Positions 18,804-30,032 of a stretch of 64,000 nucleotides of DNA are shown here, piece by piece. Location: NCBI GenBank assembly GCA_963681505.1, contig OY811975.1:10428230-10492229 (forward strand), given 5' to 3'. The stretch is from Eunapius fragilis. Taxonomy: Eukaryota > Porifera > Demospongiae > Spongillida > Spongillidae. The position numbers and the translations under genes were made by a program. Within the stretch, counting starts at the first letter, position 1; each line of letters opens with the position of its first letter. Below the pieces are notes generated by a model. That model did no database searches, was not told the DNA's origin, and worked only from the letters and a program-made list of their open reading frames with translations.

Positions 18804-18912
18804 TGTAGTGCATTGGATTGTTAATTAGAACTGTTAGGTAGGTCTGGGAACTAGTGTGTGCCAGTGTGCTGGCACATATTTTTTTGTGTGTGTCCTCGTG
18901 TGTGCATGTAAA
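18804..18912 (+). repeat. 3' LTR remnant of old gypsy element
   Basis: Matches the first part of 9805-10035, then diverges or is truncated after CCTCGTGTGTG. Confidence 0.6.
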
Positions 18913-19984
18913 TTGCTGTGTTGCCATCATAATAACTTTACAACTGAACATTGATATGGGACACTACGAAGGCATTAGCACCCCACCCCCCCCCCACCCC
19001 CCCACCCCCGTATTGGTAGTTGTACATTGTTGGGTTACCTAGGAGTGTCAGCAATAAATATCACCGCAAATTGTATCGAACTTTGGCTCAGCTGGGAACA
19101 AGGGAGTAGTTTTTCCAAATGTACTCTTTCATTCCCAGCCCAGTTGAAGTTCGATAGCGAGACATCAAGACATGTGTCCTGATCGGCACACTGGGCAATG
19201 TTCAATATTCGCATGACTTGTCGTTGCACTATAACAATGGACTTGATGCATATAGGGATGAGGAATTCTATTGGACATTTGGAGGCAACCATCAACGTGA
19301 TGAGTAACCTGATAGCAGGGTCATTCTATGGCAGATCAACCGATAGACATGCTATTTTTCCACCACCCCCACTCAGATTTGAGTTATAGTTTGCACATCT
19401 ATTTAGTATATTAGGGAATGTACGGCCACCAATTATCACATCTGTGTCTTTATCATATCTTGAGAATCTTGATTATTAATTATTTATTTGTTTTTTACCC
19501 TTTCATCTTTAAAATTCATATCCCTTGAGCCATTGGTCACAGAGTACAGTGCAAGGTATCATTGAGAAGCCAAAACCATGGCAAATTATACTACTGAGTT
19601 ATATTAATTATTTCATGAAGTTTATTAACCATTAAATTGTAACACAAAGTTTGGCAGCTCATGGCTATGAAGGGACAAGCTTGTATTAAAATGTTTTATT
19701 TTTCCAGTAAAGCTTTATCATCATAGAGTATAAAATGTTATAAATTGGACTGGCTAATCATATTTACAAAAAACTATAAATGTTTAAAGTACAAGCATTT
19801 CGTTTTGTATGCACCTTGGTGAGATGCTACATATGGCTTCATCCTTTATATGGTGCATTATCAAAACTAATGTTTCAAATTTGATTTCCCAGCCAAAAAT
19901 AATCAGTTAACGTAAAGGTCTTAACAATGTTACATTCCTAAAACTTATATAAAGGCAAATGTCAGGCCTACATAAAAAAAGGTA
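18913..19984. other. unassigned AT-rich stretch
   Basis: No gene recognised. C-run near 18983-19008. Confidence 0.4.
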
Positions 19985-20431
19985 CAAGCTGTTTGAGCCT
20001 TTGTCAATGATCTATGTGAAATAGTGTATCCTCTGGAACTGGGTGGGTCAATGGTGTAAAGGATGTCACTTTCCTCAATCCAGCATGTATCATCACTTTC
20101 AGGAAACAAATTTGTTCATACCACCCCTGGGGTGCATGAACCTGATTAGTAAATCTCCAAACTCTTTAGAGATATCATTGACTGAACCATACCACACTTT
20201 TTTATCGTACATAAATGCTACATAGTTGCCTTTGACTACATCAGAGATGTCAATTTGCAACGCCTCCACAATGCTGACTACTCTGGCCCTTGGTCCTGAC
20301 AAAACTTCATGCACTGCCAAAGTAGTTGTGGAGAGTGGAACATATCTATGATAGCTCTGAGTACCCTTGAGAGTGTGGCTTATGATGCGCCATTCAAAAA
20401 GCAATGTAGAGTACTGCCACCAACTAATCAA
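19985..20431 (-). pseudogene. fragment of a repeated invertebrate protein (C-terminal domain)
   Basis: Minus-strand ORF from 20431: VVKGNYVAFMYDKKVWYGSV then ISKEFGDLLIRFMHPRGG. After a frame change near 20100 it continues PESDDTCWIEESDILYTIDP. I recall this pattern (V-G-x-[YF]-V-A-x-x-Y-D-x-x-W-[YF]-x-G, FMHP, CW, ILxxIxPP) at the C-terminus of multicopy, transposon-associated invertebrate proteins. No function is assigned. The frameshift suggests a pseudogene. Confidence 0.4.
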
Positions 20432-21610
20432 ATATAACTACTCAGGATATAAGCTGTGTATAATGATCACTTCACATCAGAAAGAACACTCACACAAGAC
20501 CCCCCCCCCCTCCCCCCTTAAATAGTTGTATTTTTCCATTACAAAGTGCAGCAACAGGTCAGGTCTCATGAATAGGGTTCTTCACTTCACTTCATTTGCC
20601 TCCATTCAGTGTAGGGACAAACCAAAGCATGAACCTAATTCATGGTCTCATGTAAGGCTTCACACTTTATTGTGTTCACATTAAAACCACAGCATTTCAT
20701 TGCTGCCATGGAGTGCTCTATGTCAATAACCTTTGTCATTTGAAGTCATTTGAAATACTCAATAACCAAATAATTAGCCACTTCTATTTTGATTTTAAAT
20801 AACTCTATGATGATACAACCTTATGATGTATTATCTCTTACACTGCGAGACTCTGTCCCTTTTACTGGGATGTACCCCAAAAATAGAAATTCATGTTCTG
20901 GTTAATTAACCACCCAAATTATTAATTCAAGTATGTGTTTAGATTGTTTGATGCTTCAACTTCTCAAATATACCTTGCGTTAAATTATGTGACTAATCAT
21001 TACAGAGATATTAGTAGTCAAAGATTTAGGGTAATGAAATAAAAAAAACAATTATCACACCAAATCTTGAAATCCGATAAAGATTGTAAGGAGATAATTG
21101 ATGAGGTTACTTTCCCAGTCGTGGTAAACATATATACCCAATTTCATCCAAATATGAGACTGTGTGGTGTTATTGACCGGGTGATCTGCCATAAAATGAC
21201 CCAGCATCTGAATATCTAAATAACAGTTTTAACTACTATCGCATTGCTAATCTTATGCGTAAAGGTCCAGCTATGTACAACCATATTCAGATGAAAATAT
21301 TATGGGTAAACTTGTTCACGGTTTACACATGCACCCTACCAGTTGACTATAGGCAACTACTTAAAACCCAAGTAAGTACTGAAAGCTACAATATGATACA
21401 CAAAGATTCACGAACATGGGTTCCAACCCATTAAAGAACGTACCAAATGAAAGGTTGCGTGCTTGCAGTTGAAGATATACATCGATAGCTGAAGGACTGG
21501 ACGCAAAGATTGTCATGCATGCGCACTGTATAATATTTTGACATGTTCAGCTGTGGTCGTAATTGGAAGTAAGGGGAAGGATATTATATTGGCATTAAAC
21601 CAGATATCGA
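20432..21610. other. unassigned AT-rich stretch
   Basis: No gene or clear repeat seen apart from a C-run at about 20500-20515. Confidence 0.4.
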
Positions 21611-21629
21611 TACGAAGTTGCCTTGATTA

Positions 21630-22120
21630 TCCATAGCATCAACAGACATAGGAGAAAACTTCATTCAGAGCTAATGTACCGGGCGTCCTCTAGGGTACAT
21701 TTTGTATATCGGGGTGTACAGATAATAAATTTATTCACGTTCTGCCAGTTTGACATCCCTTTTACATTTGACGGCGCATGTTCGTTGTACAAGCCTTTTG
21801 AGCTAAATTGACAAGGTCTAATTCTATATCTCTGGTCCCCAGTGAGTCAGAGCGTCAAAGTGACGCTATACTCGATCGCAATACACATGGTTAGTATAGA
21901 AAATTAGATAGTAACCAAGCGCATATCGCAATCAAATAGCGTACCACGGGAAATAAATTAGACCTTGGCAATTTCGGGCCAAGCTCCAAAGGACCTTTAG
22001 AACGAGCAAGCACAGTCACATGTAAAAGGGAAGTTAAACTGGTGAACGTGAATAAATTTACACCGCAGTATACAAATGTGCCCCCGGTAGGACGCCCAGC
22101 ACATTAGACATTCAAATACA
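21630..22120. repeat. foldback element
   Basis: Inverted arms of about 190-240 bp: the left arm (GGGCGTCCTCTAGGG, TTTATTCACGTTCTGCCAGT, AAGGTCTAATT) is read back on the right (AATTAGACCTTGG, TGAATAAATTTACACC, GGACGCCCAGC). Related, less complete copies lie at 23.3 and 26.5 kb. Confidence 0.6.
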
Positions 22121-22258
22121 TGCACAGTGCCCGCTCGTTTATACGGAAAAGTATCAGCTCGAATATACAGAAATAAGCCCTATTCATCAAGAGCTAGGAA
22201 AACTGCCAGTGTTCTTTGCCCTAAGCTATATCTATACCACTAAAGTGAAACATACATA

Positions 22259-22795
22259 TTTACCACTAATTACATTCCCCGTGGTGTAGCAAACAAACTA
22301 AGTGCTATGCAATTGAATTTTATGAGACAACTTACTAGCAACGCCCTATTTTTGAGCTAGTTGGTTTAGTACTTGCACATTTCGCACATTTACAACGTAT
22401 TTCATACGTATGTAGCTAATGTGTGCATGCATGCAAGTTTGATCATGCATGAACCTGCACTGCATCGTATCTGCACGCAGGTCAGTGCGTTAACTGAGTC
22501 TGCATTACTAACGACATTCATTAATTACATTCCCCCCATGCCAATGTGGTGTAGCAAACAAACTAAGTATGCAATTGAATTTTAAGGGACAGCTTTATAG
22601 CGATGCCTTTTCTTTGCGCTAGTTGGTGTAGTGTACCTGAAAGACTAACACATTTCGCACATTTCATACGTGCATGCAGCTCATGTGTGCATGCATGCAT
22701 GCATGCTTGATCATGAACATGTAGTGGGAATTAATCCATAGTACAATGCCCTGCACTGCTTCGTATCTGCAGGTCAGTGAGTCTGCTGTATACCT
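22259..22795 (+). repeat. tandem duplication of about 265 bp
   Basis: 22259-22513 is repeated as 22514-22795 with divergence: both contain GTGGTGTAGCAAACAAACTA, GCAATTGAATTTTA, ACATTTCGCACATTT and CGTATCTGCA in order. Runs of GCATGCAT occur in both. Non-coding. Confidence 0.7.
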
Positions 22796-23289
22796 TCCAT
22801 CATTATTGATGGCTATATGGTGTATGGCAAGTGATCAGCATGGTTGGCAGTACACTTTTCTATTGTGGGTACACCAACCCTGAGGTCATTAAATCAGTAT
22901 TAGAATACTTAACAAACTCTCAATGCGTTAATTCCAAAGTGCTACCAACATGATAATGTATAATGAAATCTGCATTCACGCAAACACTGTACATGTATAT
23001 ACATGGACAATTTGCCTAGCTCCTTATGAATATGCCTTATTTTCCGTATAATCAAGCTGATACTTTTCTGTATAAACAAGCGGGCACAGTATGGAGTAGT
23101 AATTGCTACCAGGAACCCGTCTTAAAAATACACCAGCCCCCACAGTCATAGATTAAAATGCCGCTATCGATCTTGGAACCTCAAGAAGGGCTCTCCCCGA
23201 TTTATGCTTGGTTCCCAGACTCCATACATTTTTTTATTATGGCACGGTTTATAATGTGTGGACATTTTTAAAAAGCAAGTATCCATACA
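22796..23289. other. unassigned stretch
   Basis: No gene seen; short segments (e.g. ACGGTTTATAATGTGTGG) recur in the neighbouring foldback repeats. Confidence 0.35.
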
Positions 23290-23900
23290 TGGAGTAAATC
23301 ATAGCAATTCTTAATGCCTATTGTAGCAGGGGTACATCATTTGTCTTTTGCAGTGAATACAGCAAATAAATTCATTCATGCCAGTTTTAACAAATATAAA
23401 ACTTTGATATCTGATGGTGCATACTCGTTGTACATGCAGGTCTTTTGGAGCATGGCCTGAAAGTACCAAGCTCTTTTTTTTTTTTTCCCGTCCCACATCA
23501 GTGTGTCAAAGTGAATTAAACAATATTCGTTCCCTGGTTTGTGTCTCTCATACTCCAAACATTTCCATTTTTTAAATGGCACGTTATATGTGTCAACATC
23601 AGTTTTAAATTACCATACATGGAGTCATAGTGATTGTTGAATGTATCAGGAACCTTGTGGTATATCAGCCCACTGCAGTGATGCTATCCATCATACATAT
23701 GGAGTCTGAAAGATTTATATCATAAATCAGGGAAAACCCTTGTTGAGGTCTCCAACAATCCATGCATGATAGCATCACTGTTGCAGGCTGATGTATTTAA
23801 CCCTACCACAAGATTCCTGATACGTTCAACAATCACTACTACATGTACATATACATTTCTATTAATATGACACATTAGATAATGTGTGGATCAGTGTGGC
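23290..23900. repeat. foldback repeat copy
   Basis: The arm at 23580-23700 (GTGATTGTTGAATGTATCAG, GTGATGCTATCCATCAT) is inverted at 23755-23880 (ATGATAGCATCACTG, CCTGATACGTTCAACAATCA). It shares long segments with 26470-27690 (GGAGCATGGCCTGAAAG, TCAGTGTGTCAAAGT), so it is an interspersed family. Confidence 0.6.
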
Positions 23901-24078
23901 CACAGAAGATATGCGATAGTATGTCGATCCCATACTATCGTGATCGACGATTCCTTTGATCGCAGCAACACATAGTCATCAGGTGTGGATGTGTTTGTGT
24001 TATTGCGTTTCTAAAGTGTGTATTAATAGTGTGTAAAACACTCCAATTCCTAAATGCAAACCTGTTGTGAATTTGTGT

Positions 24079-24087
24079 GTGTGTGTG

Positions 24088-24123
<36 letters not shown>
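24079..24123 (+). repeat. (GT)n microsatellite
   Basis: Near-perfect GT dinucleotide run. Confidence 0.9.
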
Positions 24124-24125
<2 letters not shown>

Positions 24126-24139
24126 ACGCACGCGCATGT

Positions 24140-24855
24140 ACACACACTGTCATTCAAATGCATTTCAATATGCAATCCTTAGTTCAATAACATAACCAAT
24201 GCTTATCACTGCTGTTTGCGGCTGGACACAATTCAGATAATTGGCTAATACGGTATACCTTTTGAATAGTGTAAAATAATTTACTTTTTAGAGCTCATTA
24301 TAAATTGTACTTTTTGTGACAAACATTTCGTGCTTTTTTCAAGTCATAGCTTTGAGATGATTTGATATTTCGTACTCCCTATCATCGCACTAAGGAAAAT
24401 CTCCAACGCGCACAGCCTACAATATTACTCGAATCATTATGCATCGTTTTTATACGCCCATGTGATGGAGGCGGTAACTGAGAGGGGGTACTTTGATCGT
24501 GTGTAGCAAAGACAGCGACAATAGAATGTAGGTCAGCGAGTTACGACATCAACAAGACAGATTAAGAAGCATATTTATAACAATTAGAACAAGCCACAGT
24601 TTTGTTTTACCAACCTACGCAGTGTGTGTATTTTTGGAATAATCGGTGCGGTTTAATTGAATGGAGCATCACTACATTAACAAAGCTCAGGAGTGATGCA
24701 GGGTGTGTGGTCGCTTGCTTGTGGCACCTGATAAGAAACCAAAGCGTTCAAATCAATGCACAAGGTTTGCAGCAGATTTACACTTGGTATTCCATTAACA
24801 ACATTCACCCATGCATTCAAATTCTGCAAACAAGTTATGAGGGTGGTATTGATAG
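24140..24855. other. unassigned stretch
   Basis: No gene recognised. Confidence 0.35.
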
Positions 24856-25735
24856 CTGAAATGAGGGTACAGGTGGCTGAGATGAGACTAGTACTGGTGG
24901 CTGAGATGAGGCTGGTACTGGTGGCTGAGATGAGGCTGGTACTGGTGGCTGAGATGAGGCTGGTACTGGTGGCTGAAATGAGGCTGGTATTGGTGGTGGA
25001 GATGACAGGTGGCTGAGATGAGGCTGGTACTGGCTGAGATAAGACTGGTACAGGTGGTTGAGATGAGACTGGTACCATGGGTGCCCCCAGCTTTTCTGGA
25101 AGGGGGGGGGGGGGGGGGGGGGGCCAGGATAGGGCAAGGGGGCGCCATTTGACAGCCACGAATATGTTGTCCGCTTTCGGTGGATTCAACCAGCGAGGGG
25201 AGGGGGTTGCTGTCCGCTTTCAACTGATTCAACCAGCGGGGTGGGTGCTGTCTGTCTGCTTTCGGCTGATTCAACCAGCGGGGGGGGCTGTTCGCATTTG
25301 ACTGATTCAACCAGCGGGGCGGGGAGGGGGGGGGGGTGCTGTCCACTTTCAACCAGCGGGGTGGGGGTGGGGGGTGGAGGGGGGTGCTGTCTGTCTGCTT
25401 TCGGCCGATTCAACCAGCAAGGTGGCGGGAGGGGGGGGGGTGCTGTCCGCTTTCAGCCAATTCAGCCAGTGGGGGTGCACATGTATGTAAACATTTATTA
25501 CAAGGGAAGGGGGGGGGGGGGGGGGGCACCATTCAGTCCTGAAGGGGGAGGGGTCATGCCCATCCCTGGGGACACCCATGGGTACAGGGTCCCTGAGATG
25601 AGGCTGGTACTGGTGGTCAAGATGAGACTGCTACAGGTGGCTGAGACTCATGAGGCTGGTACTGGTGGCTGAGATAAGACTGGTACTGGTGCCTGAGATG
25701 AGGCTGGTACTAGTGGCCAAGATGAGATGGTAGTA
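24856..25735 (+). repeat. 24-bp minisatellite, interrupted by a MITE
   Basis: Unit of the type GCTGAGATGAGGCTGGTACT plus GGTG (24 bp), running 24856-25075 and resuming 25581-25735; the gap is the MITE at 25076-25580. The period is a multiple of three, so long spurious ORFs appear on both strands. Confidence 0.85.
25076..25580 (+). mobile_element. G-rich MITE, copy 1
   Basis: Ends CATGGGTGCCCCC and GGGGACACCCATG are inverted. GGTAC flanks both sides (25071-25075 / 25581-25585), though GGTAC also belongs to the host minisatellite. The interior has a long G-run (about 25101-25121) and tandem blocks with GCTGATTCAACCAGCGGGG. A shorter copy in opposite orientation lies at 34430-34711. Confidence 0.7.
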
Positions 25736-26469
25736 AGACATAAGTACGATCCAACAGTTACTCTGAACTATGAATGAACAACTGCTGTTCATTGCCCTAC
25801 ATAACGCGCCGCCAATCCCACATTAGTATACAACGATACTCCCGGTATTTCTTGCTAACTTTTAGTACATTTGTTCGCCGTCAGAAAAGAAGTGTGGCAA
25901 CAAACCATAACCATTGCAAATATCTATTAGTACCTTTAGTTCCCTTTAAGAACCAACTTTTATTTCTGATTTCCTATTGTCGCAGGCGTGGAGAATCGCT
26001 TCTGTATCGAAGAGGTACGCAAAGACTAATCCACTTTCAGGGTCCGTAGCTTGCTGTAGCAAGTTGACTACGCCTCGTGGTTTGCGACACAAATAGTGTT
26101 CCTTTCCTTGTACTGTGTTAAAATGGCGATTAGTCCATCGGTGATTTTGAGTGAGCTCACGTTCCAAAGGTCTTCGGTTGTCAAGGTCGTTGTTAAGGGC
26201 ATGACATAATCATTTCAATTTTTCGGAAAACGAATCTAGTGTCCACAAAACATTGGGCCGCACAAACACCAGTGTTATGTTACTGTTACTGCTATTCAAT
26301 TAAATGGTCTACACCCACAATGTGTACACAGAGCGCAACCCTGATTACTGGCGTGTAAACTGTGCTAACGAAAGGTTAGATGGATAAGGTTTTGCTATGA
26401 ACACCAACAGTTGCCAAGATATCTGGGGTGAACACATTAAAAATACCGCTTATGTGCTTATTTCCAAGC
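25736..26469. other. unassigned stretch
   Basis: No gene recognised; small ORFs only. Confidence 0.35.
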
Positions 26470-27140
26470 CGTGACTGTACATGGAGCAAGTCATAGCAAT
26501 TCTGGGGTACATCATTTGTCTTTCGCAGTGAATACAGCAAAATTAACAGATATAAATCTTTGATTTGTCCAAGCAGATCCTTTGGAGCATGGCCTGAAAG
26601 CGCCAAGCTCTATTAAAAAATTTCCCGTACCACGTCAGTGTGTCAAAGTATATTCGATCACGATACACATGCGTGATTACTGTATAATATTATCAATCGC
26701 TTTGACGCTCTGGCTTGGGACCAGAGAAAAAGAACTAAAGCTTGTCAGTTTCAGGCCAAGCTCTATGCAAAGGACTTGTACGACGAGCATGCACCGCGTC
26801 ATATGTAAAAAGTATGTGAAACTGGCAGAATGTGTTTTCTGCCGCGGTAGACAACAATGCACCCCGTGGAGGTCGTCCGGTATTATAATGTGTCAGTACC
26901 ATAATGGAAGGGTCTTAAAAATACACATCAGCCCACCAATGCAGTGACAGTCATAGATTAAGATGCTACCTGGTCTATCATGGGACTGCTGGAGAACTTT
27001 ACAAGGCTCTCCCGGGTTTGTGTCTCTCAGACTCCAAACATTTCTATTAAGGCACGTTATATGTGTCAACATCACCATACATAGAGTAGTGATTGTTGAA
27101 TGTACAGTACATGTACCCTTATATCAACCCCTCTGTAACA

Positions 27141-27184
<44 letters not shown>

Positions 27185-27690
27185 GATATAGGGGTAAAGT
27201 GGATGTGGTAAAATATACTCTATTCATAGGATGATAGGTTAAAGTTTTGTGTTCCTAGTGATACCATAGATAAGTATTATATCTAATCGTTAATGAGATT
27301 CACTTTGCAGCGTATGGACATGTAGTATTCCTTTAATAACTGCTGGGAGGATCAACAGGTGTGTTGTTGACATAAACCACCTTTTAATGAAATTCCTTCA
27401 GAAAGTGAATCTCATTAGTGGTGGGTTGATGTGATTGCTAGGAACACAAAAACCCTAGCCTAGCATCACTATGAATAGAGAGGTTGATATGAGGGTAGGT
27501 TGATATAAGGGTACAGACACTGTATCAGGAATTAACCTTGTGGTATACGGTCTTAAAAATACATTAGCCCGCCGCAGTCCTAGATTTAGATGCTATCCAT
27601 CATGAATGCATGGATTGTTGGAGACCTCAACAATGGCACTTCCTGGTTTATGATGATAAAATCTTTCAGACTCCATACAATAGCATGCAC
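26470..27690. repeat. interspersed foldback-family copy split by a TA-flanked MITE
   Basis: 26470-27104 and 27523-27690 are the two halves of a copy related to 23290-23900 (TCCAAACATTTCTATT, GTGATTGTTGAATGTA, then TATCAGGAATTAACCTTGTG, GATGCTATCCATCATG). The element 27105-27522 sits exactly between them. Confidence 0.65.
27105..27522. mobile_element. Tc1/mariner-like MITE with long G-run
   Basis: 418 bp, starting CAGTACATGTACCCTTATAT and ending ATATAAGGGTACAGACACTG. TA is duplicated (27103-27104 / 27523-27524), and the related repeat at 23.6 kb has the uninterrupted GAATGTATCAGG, i.e. the empty site. Most of the element folds back on itself (CTCTATTCATA / TATGAATAGAG, GAGATTCACTTT / AAAGTGAATCTC). 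The left arm contains about 41 consecutive G (27142-27182). No ORF. TA target and CAGT ends suggest Tc1/mariner. Confidence 0.75.
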
Positions 27691-28302
27691 TTAAACCCGC
27701 CCTTATCAAAAAGGGCTCGTGTTTAAACTATCGCTCTCCGTAACTCAGTCAATATTTCAACACAAAGAAAGCACTCCTAAAGATTTTGAAATTTTAAAAA
27801 GGTACGCGCGGAAGCGTTCATTCACGATGGAGATGCGCTCGTTAAACGACTGAGCCATTTTCTTCGACAGGGGCAGTAGGAGGAGGGGCGAAAGGTTTAC
27901 GCAAACATACAAAACCAGATGAACGCCACCTTTATAAAGTTATTCCCGTCCCGCATTGTATTAATTCGTGGACAGCGGGTTATGTCCGAGGGAGAGGGGG
28001 GGTGGGGGGGGGGGAGGCGAGATAAAAAAAATTGGGACAAAATCTGCTCCGGCACTGCCGGACATCCTCTCTATCCTTCCGCCAACATTCAGATACCATG
28101 ATCGGCTCTGGCTGGCTAAAACACTATAATATATAGATTTATATAATTAGTAACTTGCAACGCTAAACGCGCGCGGATACTTTGGGACTGCTCACCTCAA
28201 TCACTTGTTTCCCACCGCTCTTGTTGCGGGTCACCTCAGTGCAATAGCTTCGAACGATGTAGCTTAGCCGAAAAGGCAGAAGTCAGGCGGTATCCAGGAT
28301 TT
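27691..28302. other. unassigned stretch
   Basis: No gene recognised. G-rich patch near 27990-28015. Confidence 0.35.
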
Positions 28303-28629
28303 TATAGAGCTCTTTCATGGTCACATGACGCGTGGGCTTTATTTTATTGTCCGCCATATTGGTGCTCGGTTTACTATGGAAATATATGGGCTTATGCTCG
28401 GTTTTGGTACTTTTGATACGTATAACTCGCGCTCCGAGGGCACAAGTAAAAATCACAAATGTTAGCCATGTGTTAGACCGCAATAATATATATTTAAACG
28501 ACACTCTGAAGTAATGTTACGTACCAAAACTAAGCATAAGCCCATACTTCTCCATTGTAAACGAGCACCAATATGGCGGACTAATTAGAATATGAATGCT
28601 ATTAAGTCACGCGATGAAAGAGCTCTATA
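28303..28629. mobile_element. MITE with about 100-bp inverted ends
   Basis: TATAGAGCTCTTTCATGGTC and, inverted at the right, GCGATGAAAGAGCTCTATA. Farther in, GTCCGCCATATTGGTGCTCG pairs with CGAGCACCAATATGGCGGAC, and GGGCTTATGCTCGGTTTTGG with CCAAAACTAAGCATAAGCCC. TA at both edges could be the target duplication. Non-coding. Confidence 0.7.
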
Positions 28630-28753
28630 GGGGAGTTTCTAACCTGTTATTAATTGCATAATATCTTGGTAATTACAGATAATTCCCGGCCCTACGCCCT
28701 CTACGTTATTACATCACTGCACGTTCGAAATAGGCGGTTATAGGCCAATAGTA

Positions 28754-28990
28754 AAGGCTGGTTCACAATATGACACAAGAGCCCGCGATGCGACGCGATT
28801 GTTGTCGCAGGAATAGAAAAAAAATTCTATCCTGCGACGCGATGCGACGTCGCAGCGATAAACCACACCTACACCACGCCCCATACTGGTACGTTATTAA
28901 AAATTGATGGCCGAGTCCAGAATAGAACTTTTTTTCATCCATCAGTCGCGACGCATCGCGGGCTCTTGCGTCATATTGTGAACCAGCCTT
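28754..28990. mobile_element. MITE with about 37-bp terminal inverted repeats
   Basis: AAGGCTGGTTCACAATATGA at the left is inverted at the right (TCATATTGTGAACCAGCCTT), followed inward by CAAGAGCCCGCGATGCG. The middle has repeated GCGATGCGACG motifs. No ORF and no certain target duplication. Confidence 0.75.
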
Positions 28991-29538
28991 AACGTGCATG
29001 CCACCGATGATATGCTGCGACGTTTATAACTCTTTTAATGCCAAGTGCATGTATACATGCATTCTCACTCGATCAGTTGAGCAGTTTTCACAACCATTAT
29101 TACACTAACAACGGGTTAATCCATTATACAACCATGCACTCTTACATTCTAGTACAGATGACAATAAATGGTGACCAGGGGAGTTTTGAAAATATCTCCC
29201 GAGGGGTACCTGTCCCGGGGGTTAAGCCATACAAGCTAGCTAGTCCACGGCAGGGTGTAATCAAATAAAAGCGGGGTGTTTAAAAGCTAGTCTCGTACCC
29301 AGACCCAGATTCCCAACAGCTGCGGATGGATTTACATCACCGCTACGTGGAAAGTAGGTTTGGCTCATAGGTCGAACTTTTTTGTTCTGTGGATCCTGAA
29401 TGTTACGCAATCTTTGTGTCGTCACATAAATTTGTTGTCGTCATAAACTAATTACCCCGTTGCCATAAACGTTGCAGAATGAATGCGGTTTGCGGATATC
29501 TGTGTCGGACTCCAAACAAAGAAGAACGTTGGGAACGC

Positions 29539-29624
29539 AGTGTTCTAGTAGTCTGGGGACCCGACTGATGGCTGTACTATCAGATAGTACAGCCATCAGT
29601 CGGGTCCCCAGACTAGTGTTCTAG
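29539..29624. mobile_element. 66-bp palindrome with 10-bp target duplication
   Basis: Arms 29549-29581 and 29583-29615 are perfect inverted repeats of 33 bp around one base. AGTGTTCTAG occurs directly on both sides (29539-29548 / 29615-29624; the last A of the arm doubles as the first base). It behaves like a minimal palindromic insertion; a 9-10 bp duplication fits Mutator-like elements. A related inverted motif (TAGTCTCGTACCCAGACC) lies at about 29287. Confidence 0.75.
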
Positions 29625-30032
29625 TGCATGCACCGCGCACATTGTTAGATTGCTCTGTGAGTTGGGAAGTACATGCAGGCAACTGTATATGCCACGGGAT
29701 GCGCAAGCCTCAATAAACTGCTGGTTAGCATCGAAAGCAGTCTAAAGACCTTGTAACCTCGCCGACCCTCTGCAACAGACACTTGGTTGCGTCTGAAATG
29801 CCATGCAGTAGCACAACGGCAACCGCCGAGGGCAGTTCGTTCAGCAAAAAGAGGAAGATTGTCGTTGATCCGCTGCAAACGTAGGTGAAAGTGAGTAAGT
29901 GCACCATGTAGCTCTCATACCAGCCATTAAAGGACGGTGTACTTTGCAGGTTCTTGGTACTCACCCCGACTACGAGAAGCAGTATACCCTAACCCCATCA
30001 CAATTAGAGCCTAACAACCACAGCAGGCATGG

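Larger units (their letters stand above)
9805..18912 (+). mobile_element. old Ty3/gypsy element carrying nested insertions
   Basis: Bounded by similar LTR sequences at 9805-10035 and 18804-18912 (shared GTAGGTCTGGGAACTAGTGT and GTGTCCTCGTGTGTG). Internal parts: PBS and partial gag (10038-10324), an inverted RT segment (17425-16195, minus), RNase H/integrase remnants (17466-18400, plus) and a Pro-rich tail ending in RNRQPPNRF before a purine tract. Three later insertions sit inside: MITE 10617-10749, LTR element 10764-15240 and hAT-like MITE 15249-16123. Motifs resemble the K02A2.6-like gypsy group. It is non-functional. Confidence 0.75.

Noticed and set aside
24677-25672. Overlapping ORFs in several frames over the 24-bp repeat and G-rich MITE
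   Set aside because: Tandem-repeat and homopolymer artefacts, on both strands at once.
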